This document shows, piece by piece, positions 17,361 through 25,969 of a DNA stretch of 30,425 nt. Each line of letters opens with the position of its first letter. Position 1 is the stretch's first letter. The stretch lies in the NCBI GenBank assembly GCA_040182905.1, contig JARQWU010000113.1, positions 1 to 30,425 of the forward strand, read 5' to 3'. The notes beneath the pieces were generated by a model. It was not told where the DNA came from. It searched no databases and saw only the letters and a list, made by a program, of their open reading frames with translations. This DNA is from Barthelona sp. PAP020 (taxonomy: Eukaryota > Metamonada: BaSk clade). The translations under genes were made by a program, and so were the position numbers.

Positions 17361-18338
17361 ATGAACGATCAAGAAACAGATTTAAATGCTTTATTCAATG
17401 ATTTGTATCTGTTAAAAGAAGAATTTGGCAATTTAAATGATACTGAAAGAGAAAACGTTGAAAAGAAATTTATTGAGCTTAGAAGAGGAATAGACGTTGT
17501 TGGAATATTTTCATCGAATGAAGAATTAGAAGATATTTCCACAAATTCATTAAAATTCTTGTTAACTCCATATTTGATTGCAGAATTTTATGATAGTCAT
17601 TGTCCTCCAGGAGATATTGGTGAAAGAATTGACTATATTCAATTGGCAATCAATAATTATAATTATTTCTTGGAATTTATGAAAGAGCACAATCTTTTGC
17701 CAAAGAAATTTGATGATTTGCCAAATGAACAATCTCAAAAGCGTGAGTATCTCATAGCAAGAGAACAATCTTATTATGAAATTAAAGAAAAATTGAGCTA
17801 TATTAGAGATAGACAAACCAAAATGAAAGATATGGTTGGTACCAATGAATTGGAATTAGAAGAGTTAGAGAGGGATATTCGTTTGCTTGAATTACAAAAA
17901 TGTGCTGCAGATTCAAAAAAACAAGTGGAAAATCTAATTAGAGAACAAGAGATGCTAAAAGAAGTCAGAAAATTAGAAAAGCAAGGAAGAAATGTGTTGA
18001 ATGAGTATGAAGAAGAAAAAAAGCAATTCATGAACAGAGCATTTAAACCACCAATCCGATTGGACAATAAAATGGCTTTGCCCTTGAGAGAACAGTACAT
18101 GAGACAAATGTATGACCTCAGCAAATATGATCCTGAAATTGGACAGCAAGAAGCTATTGAAATGGACATTCAAGAAGAATTAGATTTGATGGAAATCCAA
18201 GAAGAAAATAGACGTATTGGAAAGGAGCAAGAAGCTAGAAAAACTGATGACGACAGACAAAAGGAAAGAAGAGAATTCGACCAATATAAAGATGATCATG
18301 TTCGTGGAGCAGGCAATGTTGGTGCTTCAAAATTCTAA
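17361..18338 (+). CDS. TAP42: TAP42/alpha4 (IGBP1), PP2A-family phosphatase regulator
   Basis: A 325-aa helical protein of the TAP42/IGBP1 family, which binds and stabilises PP2A, PP4 and PP6 catalytic subunits in the TOR pathway. Diagnostic blocks: LKFLLTPYLIAEFYDSHCP (about 64-82), INNYNYFLEFMKEHNLLPKK (about 102-121) and the Lys/Arg/Glu-rich helices QKREYLIAREQSYYEIKEKL (about 131-150) with ELEELERDIRLLELQ. The C-terminus carries the family ending FDQYKDDHVRGAGN, equivalent to 'W.DWKD.HPRG.GN'. The first ATG is 17361; the upstream TTG is not used. The central region is highly charged coiled coil. It is codirectional with the MADS gene upstream and strumpellin downstream. Confidence 0.92.
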   Translation: MNDQETDLNALFNDLYLLKEEFGNLNDTERENVEKKFIELRRGIDVVGIFSSNEELEDISTNSLKFLLTPYLIAEFYDSHCPPGDIGERIDYIQLAINNYNYFLEFMKEHNLLPKKFDDLPNEQSQKREYLIAREQSYYEIKEKLSYIRDRQTKMKDMVGTNELELEELERDIRLLELQKCAADSKKQVENLIREQEMLKEVRKLEKQGRNVLNEYEEEKKQFMNRAFKPPIRLDNKMALPLREQYMRQMYDLSKYDPEIGQQEAIEMDIQEELDLMEIQEENRRIGKEQEARKTDDDRQKERREFDQYKDDHVRGAGNVGASKF

Positions 18339-18513
18339 TTTTATGTGTAAACAATCAAGAAATAAATATTATCATGTTTTTATTATTATGAAGAAGATAA
18401 ACAGAAATTTTCCATATTTATCAGACATTTAAAGTGATATGTTAATTCATTGAATGAAATTACAAAAAAAGAAAAAGGTTCGGCATTTTCTCCATTTTTT
18501 TTCTTCCCACATA

Positions 18514-21500
18514 ATGTCATTATCGAAAAGTAATCCTTGTGGATTCAATTTATTGCAATTGTGCAGTCGAGGAAATGCAATATTGGCAGAATTGTTTCGA
18601 TTATCGGAAAGAATTCCTTCAATATTTTATCTAGATTCCAAAGAAGATATCAGTCTTTACAAGAAAATTATTTTTGATTTTTCATATTTGGATAAAATAG
18701 ACTTGTATGAATACGAAATTCATTCTAATCCTGAACTAAGCGATATAGACACAGATTTTCCTCAAATTCATGGTACGATTATTAAACGTATCTTTAAATT
18801 GTTTGAATCAATCGCCAAATATTATCAAGATCTGATGGGTTTTATTGATGAGGTTCAAGAAGGTGTTTTTTTGCAATATTCTTTTGAAAACATTTTGCAA
18901 GATGGGGAAATGAGACAAGTTCTATGTGAAAGTATCTATTTGTTCGGTTGTATGCTATTATTATTGGATGTTCATTTTCCTGGTGTTATTAGAGAGAGAA
19001 TTATCATATCTTTTTATCGATACAATGGTGGGTCTGATTTGGATAACTTTAATGACGTTTTACATCTCTGTCGTCGTACTGATTATGATTCAACTAAAGT
19101 TGAGCAAAAGAAAGGATATCCTGAAAAATTCTTCAATCGATTTGAAATACCTAAAAGCCTTGTACGTATGGTTGTTGGTAGTTTGAGGTCTTGTGATTTG
19201 TATGAATTACTGAGTGCCTATCCTGATGCTGATCATCGTACCGTTGCTCTTTCTCGCCAATCTGCTGTTTTGGGTGTTATTCTTTATTTTGATGATTCTA
19301 TTCTTAACAATGACCATTCAGCCATGCGTAGCATAGTCGATAAGTTCTTCACTGATAATTGGGTTATTAGTATATACATGGGACATTTATTTGACTTGCA
19401 GGTTCAGTGGAGATACTACAAAGCTGCAAAAGATGCTCTTAATAACACTTTGAATGGAAATTTAGTTTTGTTGAATGACAGATATGCTTCTGAATTTGAA
19501 GCTTGCATCAAAGAACTGGATGACTTGCTTGTGGAAGGTGTTCTTTCGGAAGAATATGTTTTATCCCATATTCAACCACTTATTGATATTGTTCGTAGAT
19601 CAAATGTGACATTACGTTATTATTTGTTAACAATGAATGCATATTCCAGTAAATATAGAGAAAAGGCTCTTGGTACAATGAACAAAAATCAACTGTTGAA
19701 TCTTTTGTTGAAAACCAGTGAATTAGAGCATGAACTGATCGACATCATTGAAAGAGTGCTGAAAACTTCAGAAGATCGTTTTGCTCAATTGAAGAAACGA
19801 GCCTCAACAGCTATTCTCGAGTTAGGAACGTTTTTTAATGGTTCAAGCAATTTACAAGGCATCACAAAGAATGATGCTATTGTTAAGTGGAGTAGTGACA
19901 TTTCTAACAATATCTTAAGTGTTAATATGAACGATTCAATGAATGCTAGCAGAACTATCGATCGATTAATTTTTGCTATTGCAGATATTGAGACAAAAAC
20001 CAGTGATGTCGAGAGATCTGTACCGAAACAATTGAGAACTGATGCAAGAGATTATTTGAAAAAAATGCATCGTATTTTATTGGTGTCAAAGTCTAATCTT
20101 ACAAAAATCCGTATTGCAACAGATTTAAGCTATGCTTGGAGAGTCCTTCCAGTGTTTGTCACATTGATACAACAAAGAATAGAGGCTGATGCAAAATTGA
20201 TTATCCCATTGCGTTCTTTATTTTTAAAACTTGTTTCTGTTTTAGATTTACCCTTGATGAGAATTACACAATCTCAATCGGATGATCTTGTAAGCGTTGC
20301 AAATGTGTATTCATCAATGCTTTTACGATTTGTCAAGAATATTCTTCAGATCATTCCTGAAGCAATATTTAAACATTTGAATACCATTGCTCAAATATTG
20401 CAAACAGAATTGAAACCATTAGAAAGTGAAATTCCTCGTAATTCTATCTTAGATGTGGCACAAACTGATGTTCGATTCAAATTAGCAAACTTAACAAATG
20501 ACGTGTGTGTATTGGCTCGGGGTATTCTCGCAATGAAAAAGACATTTGTAGGTGCTGTGGAATTAAATCCAAAAGAGATGCTTTTGGACGGTATCAAAAG
20601 AGAATTGGTGAAACAGATCAGTTTTTGTTTAAATGACTTGGTGTTCAATAAGAAAGGAAATGATTTTGATGAAGTTGTTGCAAAAGTACGAAATAGATTG
20701 ATTTCTCTACAAACTTCCCTTGAATATATTCAAGATTATGCCACTTTACCTGGAATGCATGTTTGGTACACTCAATATGATCGTGTTGTTAATTTTTTTG
20801 TTGATAAAGAATGCAGCAAGTTTTTAGCAATTTCACCTTCTTCTGCCATGTATGATGACGATTTAGATATCCCAATATTTAACCATATTGATGATAGATT
20901 GAGCTTTGTCGGGAGATTGGTTGATATTCTAATCAACCCATTGTTAGAAGACTCAACCACTTTTGTTTTGCATCATCTTGCGTTTATGAACAGAGAAACA
21001 AGAGCATATGTCCTTGGTTTGCATAATTTGTTTGATATTATTAATGGTTTGGGTCAAACAATGTTAAATGGAATCGATAGATATCTGGGTTTTCATACTG
21101 TTGCTCAATTGAATATTTTTTACAGAAAATGTCTAAAGAGGCTTGATCCTGCTGTTAGAGAAGGTTTTTCAAATGCTTGGTTAAGTTTTTATCCTCTAAA
21201 ATGTCAGCCAAAACATCCAAAATTGTATGAAAGTATCAAAAATTGGACTTCTGTTTGGTACAAGAGATATACCCCATATGTTATGAGAATGGGTATTAAC
21301 ACCTTGTTTAGATTTCTTATACGTGTTGAAACCTCCTATGTTTCTAATTCCAAGGCTTTGCACTTGAAGAATTCTTTGAAAGTTGTTAATAATGCATTAT
21401 TCAGAGATTTTAAAGAAAAAATTGAGCATAAAGATTCATGTGATTATTTCCCGGGTGGATCTGATGATCAACCTTTTAATTTTGAGTTTTTGTCTCTTTT

Positions 21501-21975
21501 CAAAGACATGTTATCGTGTGTTGGTTTAGAAGATCCTTTGATCACAATCAGCCGTTTGCCACCGACTTTCCCCTTCATTGAAATCATTTTGTTTGGTATG
21601 TTGCTTCATTCCTTGGAAAGGCTCATTGTTGATCCTTCATGGGGAACATTAGTTTGGGATGATAAAAGATGGGTAACTTTAGATGGTACAATTTTAGCTG
21701 TGGGATTTGGTGTTATCTTGAAACAGTTTCATCAAGGCAGTTCTGAACGATTCTTTGGTATCTGTTTTCAATATATTCGTTGGTTAATTTTTGAAAACGA
21801 AACAAACCAATTGAGATTGTTAAATAAAAAAGAATTTGGCATTGATTTGCCCGAAGAATGTATCAAATTATGTATATTTTTACAAACTATGTTGCTATTT
21901 GGAAAATTTGATGTGGATTCAATGTTCAAAAGTTTGCCAAAAATGGTTTTTGAGAGATTTTTTGTCAAAAAATAA
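18514..21975 (+). CDS. WASHC5: Strumpellin, WASH complex subunit 5
   Basis: A 1153-aa protein collinear with strumpellin (human about 1159 aa), a core subunit of the WASH complex that activates Arp2/3 on endosomes. The N-terminus shows CSRGNAILAELFRLSERIPS, then IIFDFSYLDKIDLYE, EGVFLQYSFENIL and LCESIYLFGCMLLLLDVHFP, all characteristic. The C-terminal region keeps VDPSWGTLVWDDKRWV. I chose the ATG at 18514 (MSLSKSNPCGFN) because homologues begin just before this block; an in-frame ATG at 18454 would add 20 Lys-rich residues not expected. No intron interrupts 3.46 kb. Its presence implies a WASH-dependent endosomal sorting system. Confidence 0.95.
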   Translation: MSLSKSNPCGFNLLQLCSRGNAILAELFRLSERIPSIFYLDSKEDISLYKKIIFDFSYLDKIDLYEYEIHSNPELSDIDTDFPQIHGTIIKRIFKLFESIAKYYQDLMGFIDEVQEGVFLQYSFENILQDGEMRQVLCESIYLFGCMLLLLDVHFPGVIRERIIISFYRYNGGSDLDNFNDVLHLCRRTDYDSTKVEQKKGYPEKFFNRFEIPKSLVRMVVGSLRSCDLYELLSAYPDADHRTVALSRQSAVLGVILYFDDSILNNDHSAMRSIVDKFFTDNWVISIYMGHLFDLQVQWRYYKAAKDALNNTLNGNLVLLNDRYASEFEACIKELDDLLVEGVLSEEYVLSHIQPLIDIVRRSNVTLRYYLLTMNAYSSKYREKALGTMNKNQLLNLLLKTSELEHELIDIIERVLKTSEDRFAQLKKRASTAILELGTFFNGSSNLQGITKNDAIVKWSSDISNNILSVNMNDSMNASRTIDRLIFAIADIETKTSDVERSVPKQLRTDARDYLKKMHRILLVSKSNLTKIRIATDLSYAWRVLPVFVTLIQQRIEADAKLIIPLRSLFLKLVSVLDLPLMRITQSQSDDLVSVANVYSSMLLRFVKNILQIIPEAIFKHLNTIAQILQTELKPLESEIPRNSILDVAQTDVRFKLANLTNDVCVLARGILAMKKTFVGAVELNPKEMLLDGIKRELVKQISFCLNDLVFNKKGNDFDEVVAKVRNRLISLQTSLEYIQDYATLPGMHVWYTQYDRVVNFFVDKECSKFLAISPSSAMYDDDLDIPIFNHIDDRLSFVGRLVDILINPLLEDSTTFVLHHLAFMNRETRAYVLGLHNLFDIINGLGQTMLNGIDRYLGFHTVAQLNIFYRKCLKRLDPAVREGFSNAWLSFYPLKCQPKHPKLYESIKNWTSVWYKRYTPYVMRMGINTLFRFLIRVETSYVSNSKALHLKNSLKVVNNALFRDFKEKIEHKDSCDYFPGGSDDQPFNFEFLSLFKDMLSCVGLEDPLITISRLPPTFPFIEIILFGMLLHSLERLIVDPSWGTLVWDDKRWVTLDGTILAVGFGVILKQFHQGSSERFFGICFQYIRWLIFENETNQLRLLNKKEFGIDLPEECIKLCIFLQTMLLFGKFDVDSMFKSLPKMVFERFFVKK

Positions 21976-22269
21976 AGTACCATGATTTTTGATTTTTGTG
22001 TTGCAGGCAAAAAAACAGTCTTTAAAATTCGACAAATTCGTAAATATTTATTGTAATTAGTTTTTTCACACCTAATGTGTTTGTCTATAAAGTGAATATC
22101 TTAATTTCCAAGTGAAATAATCATTTTGGTCTTATTCATTGTGCTTGAAAAACATTTGATGCAAAGTTGACAACGTTTCCTTGCAAAAACACACTTTCTT
22201 AAAATCAAGTGAAAGAAAAAATGAAAATTGACCATGAGAAAATGGGCAATCACAAATTTTTATCTCAAA

Positions 22270-23589
22270 ATGTCTGAAGAAATAGAAACTAATGTGGATG
22301 TATCGAAATATATAACACAAATTCAAGAATTAAAAGAAGAAATTCATGAATTAAAAAAAAATGAAAAACAAGAATTAAAAGATATAAAAGAACAATTAAT
22401 TGATGCAATTAGAGCTAAAGAATCAACTGCATCAGATTTCATTCAATTACAAAGTGAATTATCTGAAGAAAAGTCAAATATTGTTAAAATGACTGCAAAA
22501 ATGAACAATGTTCAAACTAGTTATCGAGATTTGATGGTAAATTATTCAAAGATATTACTTTCTATGATGGACTTGGGAAATAGTCTTCATAATAGAGTTG
22601 GAAGTGATGTTAAACCTATGGAAATTGACATGAAGAATGAATTGAATTTACCTGAGGTTGATGATGTTATCTATCATGTATCAAAAGGTGCCACTCTTAC
22701 TGTTGATCTATTAGATGTGTTGAATGACGTTTTACAAACAAAAGAGGATGAAATTGATTTATTCCATAATAGAGAAAAAGAAATGACTAATAAATTAACA
22801 AGAATGTTTGATCGAATGAAAATTGCAGAAGACACTGTTGTTGGATGTGAAAAGAGGATTCATGATGAAGTGAAAGAACAATTTGAAATGCTGAAAAGTA
22901 GGTTGGTTGAAGTTAGCGATGAACGAGATGATTTATTGAAAGAAAAGGAAACACAGAAAGCAACTATTGATGTATTGAAAAAAGAACTGTCTGATTTGTG
23001 TGAACAACTTGAAATTGCAAAAGATTCTTTGAAAGATCAAATGGATGTAAAGATAGATATTGATACTCGAATTAGAGAAGTGGCATCTGAAGTGACTCAA
23101 CAATTAACAATAAATGCTGAAAGACAAAGAGAAAAACATGAGAAATATGTGACCAAAACTCGTGATCAAATTCTTATTTTGGAAGAAAAAATTAAAGAAC
23201 TTGAGTTGGAAAATATGAACCTTGATCGACATCTTGTAATTTCTAGAGAGATCTCTAAATATGTAAAGAAAGGTGGTTCTAATGACTTAGTTCAAAGTTT
23301 AATCAACAATGTACATATGTTAGAAAATGAGGTATCAATTGTGAATGATAAGAATCAACAATTAAAATATGAGTTAGAAAGTTTGAAGAAAAAGTTAAAA
23401 AGCAACAAAAGCAACAGAATAAAACCTTCTATTCCTTCAAAACAGTCCAAAGACATTGATCATTCTAATGAAATTCATCAGGTGAATGAAAAAATGATGG
23501 AAGAAGCTAACACAACGCCTGGTATTGCTAAAGTTGCCTCACCTGATAAACGATTGATTATGAACGATGAATTACCTGAAAATTGGTGA
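22270..23589 (+). CDS. Coiled-coil protein of unknown function
   Basis: A 439-aa protein dominated by charged heptad-like helices: about 10-80 and 165-385, separated by a non-coiled segment (about 85-160) containing YRDLMVNYSKILLSMMDLGN and a Leu/Asp-rich stretch. The C-terminal ~60 residues are low complexity and basic then acidic. The start at 22270 (MSEEIETNVD) is preferred; an in-frame ATG at 22234 would add 12 residues (MRKWAITNFYLK) and cannot be excluded. No family is recognisable. It is convergent with the next gene, with only 14 bp between the two stop codons. Confidence 0.87.
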   Translation: MSEEIETNVDVSKYITQIQELKEEIHELKKNEKQELKDIKEQLIDAIRAKESTASDFIQLQSELSEEKSNIVKMTAKMNNVQTSYRDLMVNYSKILLSMMDLGNSLHNRVGSDVKPMEIDMKNELNLPEVDDVIYHVSKGATLTVDLLDVLNDVLQTKEDEIDLFHNREKEMTNKLTRMFDRMKIAEDTVVGCEKRIHDEVKEQFEMLKSRLVEVSDERDDLLKEKETQKATIDVLKKELSDLCEQLEIAKDSLKDQMDVKIDIDTRIREVASEVTQQLTINAERQREKHEKYVTKTRDQILILEEKIKELELENMNLDRHLVISREISKYVKKGGSNDLVQSLINNVHMLENEVSIVNDKNQQLKYELESLKKKLKSNKSNRIKPSIPSKQSKDIDHSNEIHQVNEKMMEEANTTPGIAKVASPDKRLIMNDELPENW

Positions 23590-23603
23590 AAAGAAAAGCA
23601 AAA

Positions 23604-24848
23604 TTAATTATCTTTGCTACAATACAATTGTATAATTCTTTCTTTGATATGTAAAGGAATGCTTGATCTCAGCAACAGTTTATTTTTTGATAGATTTTGA
23701 AAAAAAACTTGACAATCTTCACTTAACTCCTCAAATGAAAGATTTAACTTGAAAAAAGTGTTGAATATGTCATTGATAACGTTCTCATCAACATGTTCAA
23801 AGGAAAAAATGTTTTGAACAAAATAAAGACAAAATTCAACACCTTTTATTCGCTGAAAATGAAGGGCACAATGTTTCATTTTAAGAATGTTCAAAGAAAT
23901 TTCATTGTAAACAACCATTAATTTATAAGAATTAACTGAACAATTATCATTACCTAAAACATAAAGGAGAAACGCATGAAATGTATTGTCAAATAACCTC
24001 CAATTTCGTGGTTCAAAACTTTGTACAACATTTTGCTCAACACTTTGTTCGACAAACTGAATTTTGTGAAGAAAGAAATAAAACACTCGTTCAATACAAT
24101 CATCGTTGATAAAAAATTCCTTTCTTTCAATCAAGTATTTAATGGCTAAGAGTAAACTATCCATCGGAATTTCGGTATCCAAAAGCATCATAAAAGCGCT
24201 ATATTTGATGTTTACATCAATATCGTTGATCGAGGTTACTATTTGATAAAACAATTGATAGTCATCTGTCGATACAACCTCTAACCCATCAAAATGTTCT
24301 TCGTCTTCATATGTATCGTATGTTTGAGATTGCATCTGTAAAGATTGACTTAGCAAAGACTCAACCAACAAACTATCAGGCATATTTGATGGACTATTAT
24401 TCTCCAACTTTAAATCAATATTCTTAACCATCAAACGAATCAACATCTGATACTTACTGAACTTTCCAATTTTCGATAAATAACTTTCCATCTTTTCTCG
24501 ACATGCTAAAAGATCATCTTCATCTTTGGATACAATGTACAACTTATAATACAATAAACAAATAGAAGACTGACAAAAACCAATTATGCTATGTAATTGA
24601 CTTTTATCACTCTTTTCAAAAATTAAAAGTTCTGCATTTTCAATTATAGACAAGCAAAAATATTTTGTATTTGGTATGTTAATAAAGTATGGAATCAATA
24701 ACTCGATTAATTCTTTTGATATTCTAAGTAAATCAATAAAATAAGAAGAAGATATTTTTGGCAAACAATTAAGACATAATTGAAAAGTATATTTAAATTG
24801 ATTAAATGTATTAATAAATACATCTTTTCCATAAATATTTGTTATCAT
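23604..24848 (-). CDS. Unknown all-helical protein
   Basis: A 414-aa protein predicted to be almost all helix, with an acidic linker near 170-195 (YDTYEDEEHFDGLEV). The alternation of hydrophobic helices suggests an alpha-solenoid, but no HEAT, ARM or TPR consensus is visible. It has a short Gln/Val/Glu micro-repeat (VEQSVEQNVVQ, about 266-276). The start is the ATG at 24846-24848. It is divergent from the MED18-like gene with 124 bp between starts, and convergent with the coiled-coil gene on its other side. No function is assigned. Confidence 0.85.
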   Translation of the reverse strand: MITNIYGKDVFINTFNQFKYTFQLCLNCLPKISSSYFIDLLRISKELIELLIPYFINIPNTKYFCLSIIENAELLIFEKSDKSQLHSIIGFCQSSICLLYYKLYIVSKDEDDLLACREKMESYLSKIGKFSKYQMLIRLMVKNIDLKLENNSPSNMPDSLLVESLLSQSLQMQSQTYDTYEDEEHFDGLEVVSTDDYQLFYQIVTSINDIDVNIKYSAFMMLLDTEIPMDSLLLAIKYLIERKEFFINDDCIERVFYFFLHKIQFVEQSVEQNVVQSFEPRNWRLFDNTFHAFLLYVLGNDNCSVNSYKLMVVYNEISLNILKMKHCALHFQRIKGVEFCLYFVQNIFSFEHVDENVINDIFNTFFKLNLSFEELSEDCQVFFQNLSKNKLLLRSSIPLHIKERIIQLYCSKDN

Positions 24849-24972
24849 ATCTTCAATTTGTTAAATCAGAGATTCATTTAATGAAAAAAAAAAAGCAATC
24901 CAATTTTTTTTTCCATTTTTTCATTCTTTTTTAGTTTTTGAATATTTTTAATGCGTTTATATTAAAAGAATA

Positions 24973-25728
24973 ATGAATTCGTTAAATAATCGAGAAAAAT
25001 TAGAATACTTTTTATGTTTTCCCAAATCAGAATTATATACAATTTTACAAACTTGTGAATTTTTCTTTGGTATCAATGAAAACGAAAAATATTCATTTGA
25101 AACAATATTTGACTTGTCAGAAAATGAATATTTTTCTCAAAAACGCAAATATTTGAATCCTTTAATCAAAAGTAAAATATTTGTTGAATCAAATGATATA
25201 AATGATTCAATTTTAGAACAACAATGTATTGAACCATCTTCAATAACAGATTGGTCAAAAATAAGTATGAAAAGAAGATTCGACATTTTCAACACATTTT
25301 TACAAAATTATCCTCCTGTTTTTGAAATTTTGGAAATTTCAGAAGATTCTGACTCTAATGATTCCAACAACATTGAAATACAAACCCCTTTTGGAAAAAT
25401 GTTATGCAACTATAGATTGACATATAACATTCAAATATCTTCATTGGCTCTATTAAATGATTTGGGTAAGATTAAACCAAAGACCAATTTGTTAACTCAT
25501 AGTTTCTTTTACAATAAATATCATTTGGAAGTTGAAATTTTCGAATTTTATTCCGTTGATATTGAGACAAATGAACAAACTAATCCGTTTGAACAATTTA
25601 CTTTAAAAATATCACAGATTGGGGATTCATTCAACAGTCGTTTTTTTTTATTTTTGAGCCATTTGTATAATAATGTTGAAAATGAGAAATCATGTTTAAA
25701 ATTGAAGAAAAAGGATCCAAGATTTTAG
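24973..25728 (+). CDS. Candidate Mediator subunit 18 (MED18-like)
   Basis: A 251-aa protein. The element order resembles MED18, a head-module Mediator subunit with a split beta-barrel fold. REKLEYFLCFPKSELYTILQ (7-26) recalls the opening strand and helix; residues 156-198 (SSLALLNDLGKI, then LTHSFFYNKYHLEVEIFEFY) recall the 'L..LGF......G..F......I.V.....' block; and FEQFTLKISQIGD with FLFLSHLYNN (206-234) recalls the closing strand and helix. An acidic Ser/Asp/Asn linker (122-133) occurs between the halves, where MED18 has a variable loop. Sequence identity is low and the call is pattern-based. The start is the first ATG, at 24973. Confidence 0.87.
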   Translation: MNSLNNREKLEYFLCFPKSELYTILQTCEFFFGINENEKYSFETIFDLSENEYFSQKRKYLNPLIKSKIFVESNDINDSILEQQCIEPSSITDWSKISMKRRFDIFNTFLQNYPPVFEILEISEDSDSNDSNNIEIQTPFGKMLCNYRLTYNIQISSLALLNDLGKIKPKTNLLTHSFFYNKYHLEVEIFEFYSVDIETNEQTNPFEQFTLKISQIGDSFNSRFFLFLSHLYNNVENEKSCLKLKKKDPRF

Positions 25729-25761
25729 AGAAAAAAATTGAATTGATAAATCGTTGAAATG

Positions 25762-25785
25762 AAAAAAAAAAAATTTTTTTTTTTT
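25762..25785. repeat. A12T12 tract
   Basis: Twelve A followed directly by twelve T, a perfect 24-bp palindrome, lies in the 241-bp spacer between the MED18-like gene and the cyclase-like gene. Such rigid A/T tracts usually repel nucleosomes. On either strand it could also be a poly-U tract. Confidence 0.9.
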
Positions 25786-25969
25786 GTTGTCTTTATTGTA
25801 ATATTATAGACATTTTAGCATATTATATTGTGTAATAATATCATATTACTGGAGATATGGAGATTAAAATGAACTGTGTATAATATGAAGTTTTTTACGA
25901 ATGAAAATAGATGATATTTCATTTATTATACAGTATTAATTTCACCATAATTAATGATTAATATAACTA

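Noticed and set aside
18454-18513. Upstream in-frame ATG adding 20 residues to strumpellin
   Set aside because: The extra residues are Lys-rich and precede the point where strumpellins normally begin; the ATG at 18514 fits homologues.
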